Positions 52,148 to 63,284 of a stretch of DNA of 64,000 nucleotides are shown piece by piece. Every line of letters starts with the position of its first letter. Within the stretch, counting starts at the first letter, position 1. The translations under genes were made by a program, and so were the position numbers. The notes beneath the pieces are model-generated. The model saw nothing but the letters and a program-made list of their open reading frames with translations, was not told the origin of the DNA and searched no databases. The stretch is from Glandiceps talaboti (taxonomy: Eukaryota > Hemichordata > Enteropneusta > Spengelidae). The DNA lies in assembly GCF_964340395.1 (NCBI RefSeq), contig NC_135555.1, positions 8,284,431 through 8,348,430 of the forward strand, given 5' to 3'.

Positions 52148-52293
52148 CCCCCCCCCCCCCCCCCCCCCATATGATAACACTAATGCAAGATTCCAAGATT
52201 GAAACCCTGGCCTTTATAAGTCTTATGTCCTACTCTGTGTATGTGCTGCTGTTGTTTCTATTGATGGTGGTGGTTGGGGGGGGGGGGGGGGGG
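52148..52293. repeat. Poly-C (21) and poly-G (18) tracts about 107 bp apart
   Basis: An uninterrupted C21 run (52148-52168) and G18 run (52276-52293) lie on the same strand. They are complementary, so they could pair as a hairpin in single-stranded DNA or RNA, or fold separately as quadruplex and i-motif. Assembly errors in run length are likely. Confidence 0.8.
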
Positions 52294-54607
52294 TTGTTAA
52301 ACACTGGTGAACCTAATCCATGGGATTGTAACTTAACACAATGATGTAGACAAAGTTTAAGAATATTACAATAGTCCAAGTTGAGAAATCATTGCACACA
52401 AATAGACTTTCACTTTTTGAAAGTGTATGGTTAGTTGGTACTACTACTGATAAAATAACGACCGGTAATTAAATAGAATCCGAGGGATTTCAAATCACTA
52501 TACACTGACTTATTTAAGAATAGGATCATAAATAAGGTATCCTAAATCACAATAACAACTTCTGCAAAAACAGTGATTATGTCACAGTAAACTTTACAGT
52601 ACACTAAACTTATGGCATGAGTGATTTTTTACTATACAGGTATTATAGTGTATACACACATACCTATGCATATACAACAATAGTGATACCCCACACATAT
52701 ACCTGTGTACATAAAATGATAAGTTTTATCACCATTGTCATGGAATGGTTGCATGGTCTTTTCAACTTGATAGTAACAGATATTACTCAAACACTGGAAA
52801 ACGTTCATCTGGGAAAAATCTGTTTTACTTATTTTTAGGCATGTAAATTTTCACAGTTTAGTTTCTGAACTTAATACAAATGGACTTCTCACGACACCAT
52901 TGTATTACTCCATTAGCCTATAACGAGTAAACAGGCTACTTATGCATATTGGACCTTACCCAAAATACAAGGAAGTGCAGTTTGCTATTTGTTGATTCAC
53001 TTTAGGTTTGTGTTGGCAGTTACTACACGATATATCATTTTGATATACCTACTACCATTGCAAAGCAATACACTGATGACAAAAACATGGATAGTTGTAA
53101 ATTACACAGAGACAGTAGTCTCATTAACACAGTGGACATTTAACACCTCTTCATACCTACCTTGGTAAGAATATGGCTTACATCTGACACATAGAAACAG
53201 ATAGGGATTCAAGTGCACTGATAATCAGGGCAAACCACAGACAAAGAGAAGACTTTTCCTTGTCTGTGGGCAAATTTAGAACAATATTAACAAAATATCT
53301 GAGGAGATTTAAGATCGATGTCCTCATCAGGCCAAATTTACAATAACATGAAAATATCCTAAATGTTTGCTAATTTGTAGGGTCAGGCAATATTTCATAA
53401 TTACTTTGCATATTTAAATATTTTATAATTACTTTTCATATCTAAACATTTTAGATATTTTGCTTTCAAATATACCCTTCATAAAAGGTACTAATCCATA
53501 CAACGTTTGCCCTTGTCACTCACTGTCTGTAATGTATTATTAACAGTACTATAAAAAACAACCCACATCTCAGTATACATACAAAATGTATATCTTTCAT
53601 AGTTTTAAGAATCACATTCATGGATAAGAGACATAAATTGTGATTAATTGGTATTCATGGAACAAGCAGGACTCAAAATAATAGTAGTCCCATGTCCACA
53701 GACTACCAATTCTTCTACATCTACTTCTATACTAAATCTTTCTTGTTATGGGCTACCATAATTTGCAGCTGGTAGGCCACTCTGGGTACCGCTGATTGTG
53801 TGAGATGATTTAGAAGATAAAATTAAGATTTAGGGACATGAAAGTATTTTAATAACACACAGATTTCCAATGGAACACAGATTTCAAATGGGAGTCCTCT
53901 GTTTTCAGTTCAGGAATATGGTACTACTGATCACCATCCTCATAAATTTTAGAAGGTATTACGCCACTGAGACTACCAAAGATAAAAGTTAATTTGGAGC
54001 CCTGACAAGCTGCAGCAAACTATCAACTTCATTGAATGGAGCATTGATACCAACTTCATTGGAAATTCACATTACACATCACAATGGAATATTGTTCCAA
54101 TGTTGTGTACTTGCCAGCGATGTTTAACAACGTTATGCCTTACTTCATCTAAGGCGTATAACCATTAAGTTTTCAATTTCATTTTTCTTTCTTTTTCTCA
54201 TCAACTCTACTACATTTTTGTCAACATTCAATATTATATCATTAAATTTCGATATTTTTGTCAACAAATATCAAATAGTATTTAAAGTAAGTGTAAAAGT
54301 GATATTTTTGAAAGTTGTACAGTTTACTTTCAAGCCATTCACTTCTACCTCCCACTCCCTCCCACATAAATCCTTTAGCCCATCTTTTTCCATATACACT
54401 CTTGTAAACATTCAAAACTACCACCTCACCTCATCCAAAACAAAATAATAGTAATTATATTAATATATAAATTAAATAATAAATTTAAAAACTAATATTT
54501 CAAAGTGAAAGTTTGTATGAGTGACAATCATTTGGATATAAGAGTATATTTGCTATTGTCCACAATAGTCAAGCCTCTTCTTCAGTCCATATGTATGTCA
54601 TTAATAG

Positions 54608-54850
54608 GGAACTTGCAATGCAGACTGAGCATGCACAGACGCAAAGGACTATGGGATTATCTGTGGTTATCGTAATACCTAATCTGGAGCTACTGAAAAA
54701 AATGAACCTCCCAGAATGATCACGGTAACTATGAATTGATCATTTGCGGTTACAAAGAATGTATCAACATTGTTTACAATGCTAATTGATTAGTGTTTAT
54801 TATCACATTTCCCATGATGCAACATTCAACATGACGGGTTTGCAAGTTCC
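54608..54850. mobile_element. Short element with 11-bp inverted ends (MITE-like)
   Basis: GGAACTTGCAA at 54608-54618 is exactly inverted as TTGCAAGTTCC at 54840-54850, enclosing 221 bp without coding capacity. It sits within the presumed first intron, only about 60 bp from the splice donor. No clear target-site duplication is visible, and 11 bp of inverted identity is suggestive rather than conclusive. Confidence 0.45.
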
Positions 54851-54907
54851 TTATTTTGTAATTTTTTTAAAAACTTTTATACTAAAAAGGACCCATTAGG
54901 AAATTAC

Positions 54908-54914
54908 ACCTACC
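54908..54914 (-). other. Splice donor site G|GTAGGT
   Basis: On the minus strand the coding sequence runs ...GCC AGA GAG|GTAGGTGTA. This matches the metazoan donor consensus AG|GTRAGT at six of eight positions. The exon would end at 54914 in phase 0 (after a Glu codon). Reading through gives only five more residues before TAA at 54896-54898, the usual behaviour of intron sequence. Confidence 0.7.
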
Positions 54915-56995
54915 TCTCTGGCCACGAAGTTATTGTTTTTCAAGTTGAGACTATATCGACGTTTGTCAAGAGGGACTTCACTGCGTTCAAAGGCTGTCCA
55001 CTGTCTTGTCAAAGATGTTTCACATACTTCACAAGAGACAACCTTGTTGTTGACTTTGATGGCACCTTTTGGTGGCTCTATCTCCAGAATAAAATCATAT
55101 TTCACCAGATCAACAGTCTTTATCTTGTCTCTTGTGATCAGTCTTGCACACAAGAAGCACACAAAGTTATAGATGCAGTACCTCCTCAACCACCGATTGG
55201 ATTCACCTAAGTTATCAGAGTGTTCATAATCTTCCCACTGACACATCAGGTTTTGATGGCAGAAACTACAGGCCATCACGTTACCATCATTATCCATTGG
55301 GGAGGCATGAGGTGCCGGATCACGACTTGCCAAGAATGGAAAAAATGGCCCTTCACTTGAATCAATACTTCTATTTGGATAAGACCTAAGCTGACATCTT
55401 TCAGGACTATCAATTGCTGTATCACAAATAAAACAAGTAGGGCTTGGAACACCATTACCTGGGAGTACTGGAGAAGACTGGGGTATACAAGCACTATACT
55501 CTGTTACTGGAAGTGTCTGAGTTTGATCAAATAGACACAGATTGTACTGTCTCTCACTCAATGGAATTCCCTTAGCTTGATAGAGTTGCCACTGTTTCTG
55601 ATGAGACAAGTAGCATGATTCGCACGCCACAATTCTTCCTTCCTTGTCAATGGTTTTAGCTTTATGTGGACGTTTAAGATTTATGATATAGGGGAAATAC
55701 ATGGTGTGGCGACAGCTTTCATCTGGTGCTAGTGTATGAATATATCTTGTTTTAGATCTCAGGCACACCTGAGCACACAGGTAACATACATCTTCATGTA
55801 CCACTTCACCAACCCTAACTGGTGGTAGATTTTCTTCTGGGGGCACAGGTGGTATCACTCCATGTGCATCATTCCGTATCTGATAGACTCGGTTTTCCTC
55901 AGGTGCACTTGTCAATTCATATGCTTTCCACTGTCGATGAAGAGACTTTCTACAACTATTACAAACCCTTGTAAGACCTTGGTCTGAAAGTGGTAGTGCT
56001 CCTGCTGGGGGTTTAAAGTTCCGAAGGAATGGGAAAAAAGGATCTCCATCTGTATGCTTCTCACTGTAGATGAATCTTCCAGATGTAGCAGGCTGGGTTA
56101 TACCACACAGGAAGCACACCATCGTCGCTAACATTCCAGGGTCATCAGTTGGGGAGGCCACACTCGTTTCTGCACTGCGCAACTGGTATTTTCGTTCATG
56201 GAGAGACACATTATTCTCCTGATAGACCTGCCACTGTCTGTAAAGGAATTTTTCACAGTCTTCACAGGTCACCACTTTGCCACTGAAGTCAGGAGGTTTC
56301 GCCCCAGGGGATGGAGTATGTTGTTGTAGCGTTGGATAAAATGGAGTGCCTGCATTTAACTGAAGTTGGTACCTTGTATCAACTGCCCTCATACACTGTT
56401 TAGGCCTCTTTCTCCCACAACAAAAACATACCTCCATACTTTTTACTTCTTTTCCCTGTACAGGTTGACTTTTCTCTGAGTTTGTAGCTTGTCGATTTGA
56501 TGTGCGAATTTCGTACCTCTTTTCCGGGACCCCGTTGCGCTTGGCAAGATTTAAATCCCCGTCCTGTTGTTCATATTGACGCTTCAAAGACTCGGCGTCG
56601 TGTAGTTTTAATTTGTATAGTTCCTCTCTCGCTTGTTGACTAACCTGCATTTGTGGATCAGCCTTGCCAGGCACACCCCCTCCACTTCTCTTGAGCCAGT
56701 AAAGACGCTTAACGATAGGTGTGTTGGTGTGCTCAAAGGCATACCATTGTTGAATGAGAAAAGCGTAACATACTTGGCATGCATCAACAACTCCTCCACT
56801 GGTGATGGGTCGGGCACCGGGAGGCGGCTCGTGGTATTCCAAGAACGGAAAGAACGAATCCTTACCTCGTTGCCGACTGTTTAGATGACAAGATGAACCT
56901 TCACTTCCACACACGAAGCATACAAGGCGTCTTAACGTGCAGCCGTTTGCAGCGCTGCCAGAATTTTCTTTTTGGATATGTGTTCCCGCCGCCAT
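54914..56995 (-). CDS. First coding exon of an unrecognised protein with six Cys-rich repeat modules
   Basis: The exon encodes 694 residues. I start it at the first ATG (56995-56993), because the upstream frame is closed by TGA at 57047-57049 with only a GTG between. Six modules share C-x2-C, 38-51 residues, C-x2-C-x7-W, and then an Arg...Tyr tail. Cys pairs lie at residues 26/29+73/76, 190/193+244/247, 294/297+345/348, 404/407+458/461, 521/524+576/579 and 613/616+655/658. Trp follows at 84, 255, 356, 469, 587 and 666. Most modules also have an aromatic 'FFPFL'-like stretch and 'PP-x-GA' between the Cys pairs. Residues 137-164 (LKRQYEQ...PEKRYEIR) look like a module tail without cysteines. 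Four cysteines per module suggest zinc binding, hence protein or nucleic-acid contacts. There is no signal peptide or membrane segment. I do not recognise the family and assign no function. The gene should continue leftwards beyond the donor at 54914; otherwise the protein ends five residues later. Confidence 0.85.
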
Positions 56996-57700
56996 GAGTT
57001 CGAATTTTCTCGTCTGCCACTCAGTTAACGCGTCTCGCCACACTGATCACACGACTGAATAACTACAAATCACAGCAAACAACAAATCGGAATAATGTTC
57101 AGCCGTTAAAGTTCGCAGAATCCAAGGGAAGACTCCGGATAATTTTGATGAATGGTGACATTTTTCTTTGAGAGATAATAACCGCAATTCATACCTGGCG
57201 CACAAGTGCACTGCAGACTACCAAACTCTTCCTGGTCTGATAGCTCTCCACCCACAATGCTTTGTTTATACATATGCCGGGGAACATGAATACAATGTGC
57301 ATCAATAAGTGGTCGCCTTCTTTCGAGCTGGCTGCAGCAAAACCGTCGATATTTTCCGCCGACTTTTATATGTGTTTTATTCTGGGTTGGTATCGATACA
57401 AGAGCTAACGACACGTTCTTTGTGGCAAGACAGTCCAGTCAGCGTGTCGACGCGTGTAACATTGCATGAGTTTGGGCCTTTTGACCCCCTGTTTCACATT
57501 CAGTCACGAGCTAAGCCACCTGCGCGATGATGATGGCAAAGAGAAATGTGCATTTGTGTGTTTGTGGCGACAAATATCGAATACGTTCGCAAACACTCTT
57601 AGTCTTATCTCCATTTCCGTCGATTCGATACAGGTTGGGTGAACGAATTCTGAAAATATTACCATCTGGGGGAAACGATGTAAATTTCTTGGAAAATATA
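56996..57700 (-). promoter_or_regulatory. CpG-rich 5' flank, putative promoter and 5' UTR
   Basis: Upstream of the ATG, CpG is frequent (for example GTCGACGCGTG near 57446 and several TCGA words), in contrast with the CpG-poor left part of the window. No TATA box was seen near the start. On the minus strand a T/G-rich run ending in TGTAG (about 57066) could be a 3' splice acceptor, so an untranslated 5' exon further right is possible. The boundaries given are approximate. Confidence 0.4.
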
Positions 57701-60290
57701 TAGCTTACTTCGCCATGGTGAATGTTTCATAACAATCGATCGAAACATTACCGCAGGGAGAAATTATAATAATTTAACTATTGAAAGACCGGCTAACATG
57801 TTTTTTTTTGTGTATTTTTTTATAATGGTGGTAAGTTACCTTTGAAATTATGTAGTATGGCCTACTTACAAAGTTACATGTAAAATGTGACCGATACTTT
57901 TTTTTAAATTATCAGTACAATCTTTCGAACGCGATGTCTAAAAAAAGTTTGACCTCATCTAGTCTGTGTGTTGGTAAGTCTTACTGGTTTAGAAAATATT
58001 AACTTTAGATACAGATAACTTAGAGTATTTGAATAACAAAGAATTCTTAAATTAATACTTCTAAAATCTTCACATGTATGGTGGTTAATGTTACAGACCT
58101 GTTTCAAGAAAAGGGTGAGGGAGATAACGAGAGGATATCTGTTGTGTTCAGTCTTGGTGCGTACAATTGAAAGTGATATTGTTCTTCGGTCGATTGTTCT
58201 TTTCAAGTTATTGTTCTTAGACCGAGGTCGATGTTTTGCCATGAATTGCGCGCAAGTACGGAGAGGACACGTGTCGAGTACGGCGTCCACGTTTGCATGT
58301 AAAGTACACACCCGAAGTAGATAACACATGCTGCACTTATTACACACGTCCCTGGAATACATATCATCTAACGTATTCTGCCTACGGCCATTTTACCATC
58401 ATATTAAGCTGAAACTCGAAAACTTAATCCGCTAACCACTTTTTTTTTTACCATAGACACGTTCTATGACGAATGGGGGAGAGGAGTCTATAGATGTACA
58501 CACGGGGAACTTAGAGATTATTCTCTTGCCAACCCTCTCCTAGTTCCAACTTTAGTAGTAACAGAGTTGATAAATTGAAGTCTTCATCGTTTATCTTAAT
58601 TTTTTCTTCGATGATAATATTTGTTGGAGTTTTAAGAAATACGTATAAGTTAAACAGTATATTGGACACAAACGTATAATATACGAATCAACCATTTCCT
58701 CATATTAAACAAGAATGCACAAACCAGTCAACACTTCTATAGATTCCATGGAACCGTTACTCTGTTGAATAACGGTGTTACATGTTTTAAAACCCTGAAA
58801 GGTGGAGTAACTTCGTCGCGGTTATAGGCCTACATACAATACAGTGTAATTTACTATTAAATAATAGTGTAACCCAAAAAAATGTGTAGGTTTTTGACAT
58901 ATGTCAATTTTTCTTGCAGTATCATTTTAAATTTTATTATTTCAATGTGCAAGTATTTACGAAATTAATTCGTTGCTACGGTGTAACAAAAGGCATTTTT
59001 TTAAATGACTGAATCGTTTCAGTGAACGTAGAAAACGAGTGTAGGCTTTTTTGTTCGACGTCATGCTTTATGAGTATTATTTAGTGGCGCATGTAGCCTA
59101 CCAAACCAATTCTACACAGGTGTGGACACTACGCCTCTATTGTTAACCAAATTAGAGCAACCAATGGTCTTGGCGATAAGCGGTCCTTTTTTTTATCTTT
59201 TATTCATATTTTTTAATGTTCGATACCATTTCTATATAATTTCATTACGAACTGGTGAAAACGACAAGAACGTCATCAGTTAGAGTTTGCACAGTAAAAT
59301 ATTTAGCATTAGACCGCTTGAACAAATGAAAGAGGTATTGTGAATTTCAAATGTCAATTTTCAGGAAAACATATCACATATTCTGACAGATATTAACTCA
59401 GTCCTATGGAAATTGTATTCCATGCACGCGTCGTCTTTGTGTGAGTCTCTGAGAAACCGTAATGACGTGCATTGTGAGAGGCAATTTACCATGGCCAGCT
59501 GTTGCCACTCATTGTGGACGTGCCTTGCTTCTGTAAAAAGCCCATTCTCCTTTCACTACTCGATGCACCTGTTTTTATTGAGGCTCTTACGCTTTACGTA
59601 TTATACAGCAAACTGTTCAGGCTTGGTCACATCGAAAGATGACTTGTCTATCGATTTTACCCTCGTGTCTAACAATCGATATTAGATGACCCTGATCAAG
59701 GCTGGGATAAAATCACGCTGTCGATCGTGCATCAGTTCAATCCGCATCAACCCTGTCGGACAAATATTTTACCCCGATGCCATAACCGTAATATTAATTT
59801 TTTTAAAGAGACCGTTCGGGGGAATAGAATGACAATATTTTCTGCTAATCGCATTGTCATCTTCCGACATCAAGTAGACATTTCAATACGGAGTGTAACG
59901 GGTTAGGAAATATTTTTTTTTATTTTAATCCCCTCACTGTAATAATCAAATGTCAGTTGTATCCCTGTTTCTCTAAGTATTATAGATTCGACAGCTCTAT
60001 GACCATATTCCCAGTCACGTGACGGAATACATTTATATGAATGTTTCAATTTGGTGCTATTTTATGCCCGACATTTAGTATAATTATAGCTTGTTTCTAG
60101 TGAGATAATTAGGTGCGGGTAATTTTTAGTCCGTGTTACAAGTAGCAATCATACAGCTGGTTAAAACGGACATTGTTATTGCTCTTTATTTAAACTGTAC
60201 TTCTGCTTCCATAGTTTCTATTATAAATATATTTTATCCAGTTATTTCAACATAGATATTTCGACTAAAGGTTTTATATTAATTCTGCTT
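57701..60290. other. Intergenic or 5'-distal, CpG-normal, no gene recognised
   Basis: I counted 46 CpG in 57541-58740 (about 38 per kb), near random expectation for this base composition. A 135-codon ATG-started minus-strand frame (57955-58362) has no domain and is within chance range for 64 kb. Other frames are shorter. Two copies of 'ttctgcttccata' (about 60203 and 60284) and of 'atccagtta.ttc' (60237, 60569) flank the (TA)n region. Confidence 0.45.
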
Positions 60291-60291
60291 C

Positions 60292-60340
60292 CATAATATA
60301 TATATGTGTGTATATGTACGTATATATATATATATATGTA

Positions 60341-60432
<92 letters not shown>
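60292..60432. repeat. (TA)n tract, left
   Basis: About 140 bp of TA/TG dinucleotides with a pure (TA)n core. It is immediately followed by the perfect 20-bp palindrome ATAGTTTTGGCCAAAACTAT (60430-60449). The Tyr-Ile frames on both strands are artefacts. Confidence 0.95.
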
Positions 60433-60435
<3 letters not shown>

Positions 60436-60504
60436 TTGGCCAAAACTATTACTCTCTGCCACTGCGGTATAGAGCACTGTCTTAGCAGATTGATACTCAC
60501 CGAG

Positions 60505-60567
<63 letters not shown>
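60505..60567. repeat. (TA)n tract, right
   Basis: A second pure (TA)n tract, separated from the first by 56 bp of ordinary sequence after the palindrome. A further short (AT)n run lies at 60801-60821. Confidence 0.95.
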
Positions 60568-60569
<2 letters not shown>

Positions 60570-62605
60570 CCAGTTACTTCGAGTAAAGGTTAAGTTAATA
60601 TTGCCGATATAACTTCTAATGCAATAGATTGGCATGAAAACTAAGCCCTACTAACGGTCGATATCTACTTTTATCCCTCAGTAAATAGTGACCACATCCG
60701 GCGATGACACGCTAGTTTGTGCTTGGGGGCATATGGGGGTATCCATTCCTTGCTGTAACATTGACTAAAGTTCCACAGACTAGTTTAAAGGAAAATTTAC
60801 AGATATATATATATATATATAGGTTTACAATAATTACAATCTCTTCATTATCCCACAAAGAGATCTTAAAGAATTCCAAACTTTACCTGCTTCGACATTT
60901 ATGTAACTCATAAACCGTTTTACATTTTCTAAAGATGTGAAAATAAATTTATTTTTGATATTTTTTTGATAAACATTTTCGAGCAATAACAACAAACATA
61001 CAACGGGTGCAGGCTGTCTTTCAAGCCGATATTCTATTATTGATTTTATCGCCAAGAAACAGAGTAATACTCAAAATATACTGTAATGAACGTGAAAGTG
61101 TTTTTACTCGGATTTATCATTATCAACAAACTTTGAAAATTTCCGTTGAATACTGGGCAGCAATCATAAATATGATAAATTTTATATATACATTTTTTTA
61201 TCTAGTTAATCTCATGCTGGGTGATTTAAGTTGTAAATAAGTTAATATTTTATAGATAGGGATTAGTTCCGATTTATTAAATTTATCCACACGTGTTGTA
61301 GAGTAAATTCTTTATATTGTAACAATTGGCCGGCCATTTCATTGCCTGACCAGTACAGTAAGATTTGACGGTTTAAGATCAATCATTACTTTACTATAAC
61401 CTGTTGCAGTAAAAATTGAAGTATTGATATAAACATTTAATGGTACTATTAATTTACTACACATGTTTCTCTTTACCGTTAACCGTTAGTAATGTTTTTT
61501 GTCAAAATAGCCTCTTGCTCGTAGGGGAAAAGGCGATGTGAACAATAGGCCAACAAACAAATAATCATGTCATCAAAACATCTCTGCTTGACTAAATTTG
61601 TACATTTATATATCATAATTATATCATTATTTTAAAAATAATTTTATCAATTGTTTGCAGGTTTGTTGGGTTGATATATCTGAAAACGAATTAAACGGTT
61701 ATTGCAGTTGCATTAGATTTTGCCCATCATCGCATGATTTATCATTTCCAAATGGGCAATAAAATTCCCTACAAAGGATGAATTTGGGATCATCGATGGG
61801 TTCATCTTTTAATTTATACAGCATGCCTTGTATCACTTTGAACAAAACCTGTGTATTGTTGAACAAGGTCACCTGTTTCATATCAGCCTAGTATTGAGGT
61901 AATGACATTGCACTAGATTAATTGTTGTCATATCAATTAGTCCTCGGATACGCCACACAAAGCGGTTGAAATCTGTGAAATTACCAGGATGATTGAAAGG
62001 CAAATGATGTTTTAGACATTGATAGATGATATGTACAGAAAGCAGTTGGCATGTTGGATCTAAAATAGTCGGTGTCTGTAGTTGTTGCTCGGTGATGTTG
62101 ATCCATTTCGTACTTCCATGCACTAAGCGGTATCCCGTGGCAACTGGTCGGACTGCTACGTATAACAGGTGCAGTCAGGAGCACAAATTAAATTTTCCAT
62201 TTCATTTTGTCATGAGTCGAGGTCTAAGTATGCTCTGCATGTCTGTCTTTATTCTATAGTCTTTCCACCTGTTTGCCAATGGCACTACATAGGACAATTT
62301 AGATACGCATGCCGGTAACTGTATCCACTCTATACCCAAGGGTATTCATTTTATCTTGACGTTCGATGTATGACTGATTACGGTATTCAGTGTTCGACAA
62401 ACACAATCACATAATGAACCTTTCCATTCATAACTCGCCTTCCTTTTGACATCGGTTAGCCTCCCTATTGTCATTCAAAGATTATATCAAATTTGAGAAC
62501 ATTTTTATTTTGTGTAATATGAAATAATGTATTGTGATATTTAATTACATATTAAAAGGGAGATGTGAATGAAAATAGTATAGTCTTTTTTAAGTAGTAT
62601 TATCT

Positions 62606-62705
62606 GTGTGTGTGTGTGTGTGTTTCTCTCTCTCTGTCTTGCTGTATCTGCGTCTGTCTGTCTGTATGTCTGTTTGTTTGTTTGTCTGTCTTTCTGTCTG
62701 TCTCG
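62606..62705. repeat. Compound (GT)n (TC)n (TCTG)n (GTTT)n microsatellite
   Basis: Successive blocks of GT, TC, TCTG and GTTT units span about 100 bp, creating the Arg-Gln-Thr-Asp-rich minus-strand frame seen here. Confidence 0.9.
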
Positions 62706-62816
62706 CTCATGAAACAAATCTTTTCTACTCACAGTTCACACATGTCACATAAAAAGGGAAGTGGTGGAAGAAACGAATGAAACAGCGAATGTTTAGAAGA
62801 CTAGCTTTGTCTCTTC

Positions 62817-62854
<38 letters not shown>

Positions 62855-62855
62855 A
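62817..62855 (+). repeat. (AAC)n microsatellite
   Basis: About twelve perfect CAA/AAC triplets. Confidence 0.95.
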
Positions 62856-63284
62856 GTATTCACAATCAACATCTTCATCATTCAACACAACAAAAGTACA
62901 TTACATTTTTCGTTTCTTTTCGAATCACATGAATTGTGTACATGTACATACAGTCGTACATATTTACTTGTAACCAACATGTTCCTAGTTTAACACCGGT
63001 TGTTAAACTCAATACCTAATTCGGCATCATCAAAAAGTGTGATACATTTTAATACCTATTTTCCTTAATCAAATCCTTATTGACTGTTTAACAGATGGTT
63101 TATTATGGAAAAAAGAGAAAATAGAGATATCAGTCCATATGAGCTAGCATTTGGTAATGTACGATTACTGTTTGCTTGTGAGATAGATATACATGTACCA
63201 TGTAAAGTGGGTTAGTTTATGCAAATTAGATTCTCAGTATGCAAATATCACATTACAAAGATTAGTTTCCTACGGTGGGCGGTC

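Larger units (their letters stand above)
50591..54607. other. Non-coding (probable intron), nothing recognised
   Basis: No exon was recognised. This stretch directly follows, in transcription order, the splice donor at 54914/54913, so it should be intronic if that donor is used. It contains the perfect hairpin at 51923-51967 and the poly-C/poly-G pair at 52148-52293. Confidence 0.4.
60580..63284. other. No recognised gene; possible coding remnant at 61699-62170 (minus)
   Basis: Two minus-strand frames abut at 61878-61881, where TGA overlaps ATG. The upper one is open for about 100 codons (it includes 'VRPVATGYRLVHGSTKWINI'), and the lower is 60 codons. Their amino-acid composition is balanced rather than AT-driven, so a frameshifted pseudogene or transposon piece is possible. 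I do not recognise a family. The rest contains only small repeats, listed separately. Confidence 0.35.

Noticed and set aside
55144-56884. Plus-strand open frames of 72-83 codons opposite the large exon
   Set aside because: They are antisense shadows of the conserved minus-strand exon.
57106-57414. 102-codon minus-strand frame directly upstream of the gene, Cys-rich near its end
   Set aside because: It opens with GTG; its first ATG leaves only 55 codons, and no domain or signal peptide is visible. Probably promoter or 5' UTR sequence.
57955-58362. 135-codon ATG-started minus-strand frame upstream of the gene
   Set aside because: No recognisable domain. A frame of this length is expected about once by chance in 64 kb of this composition.
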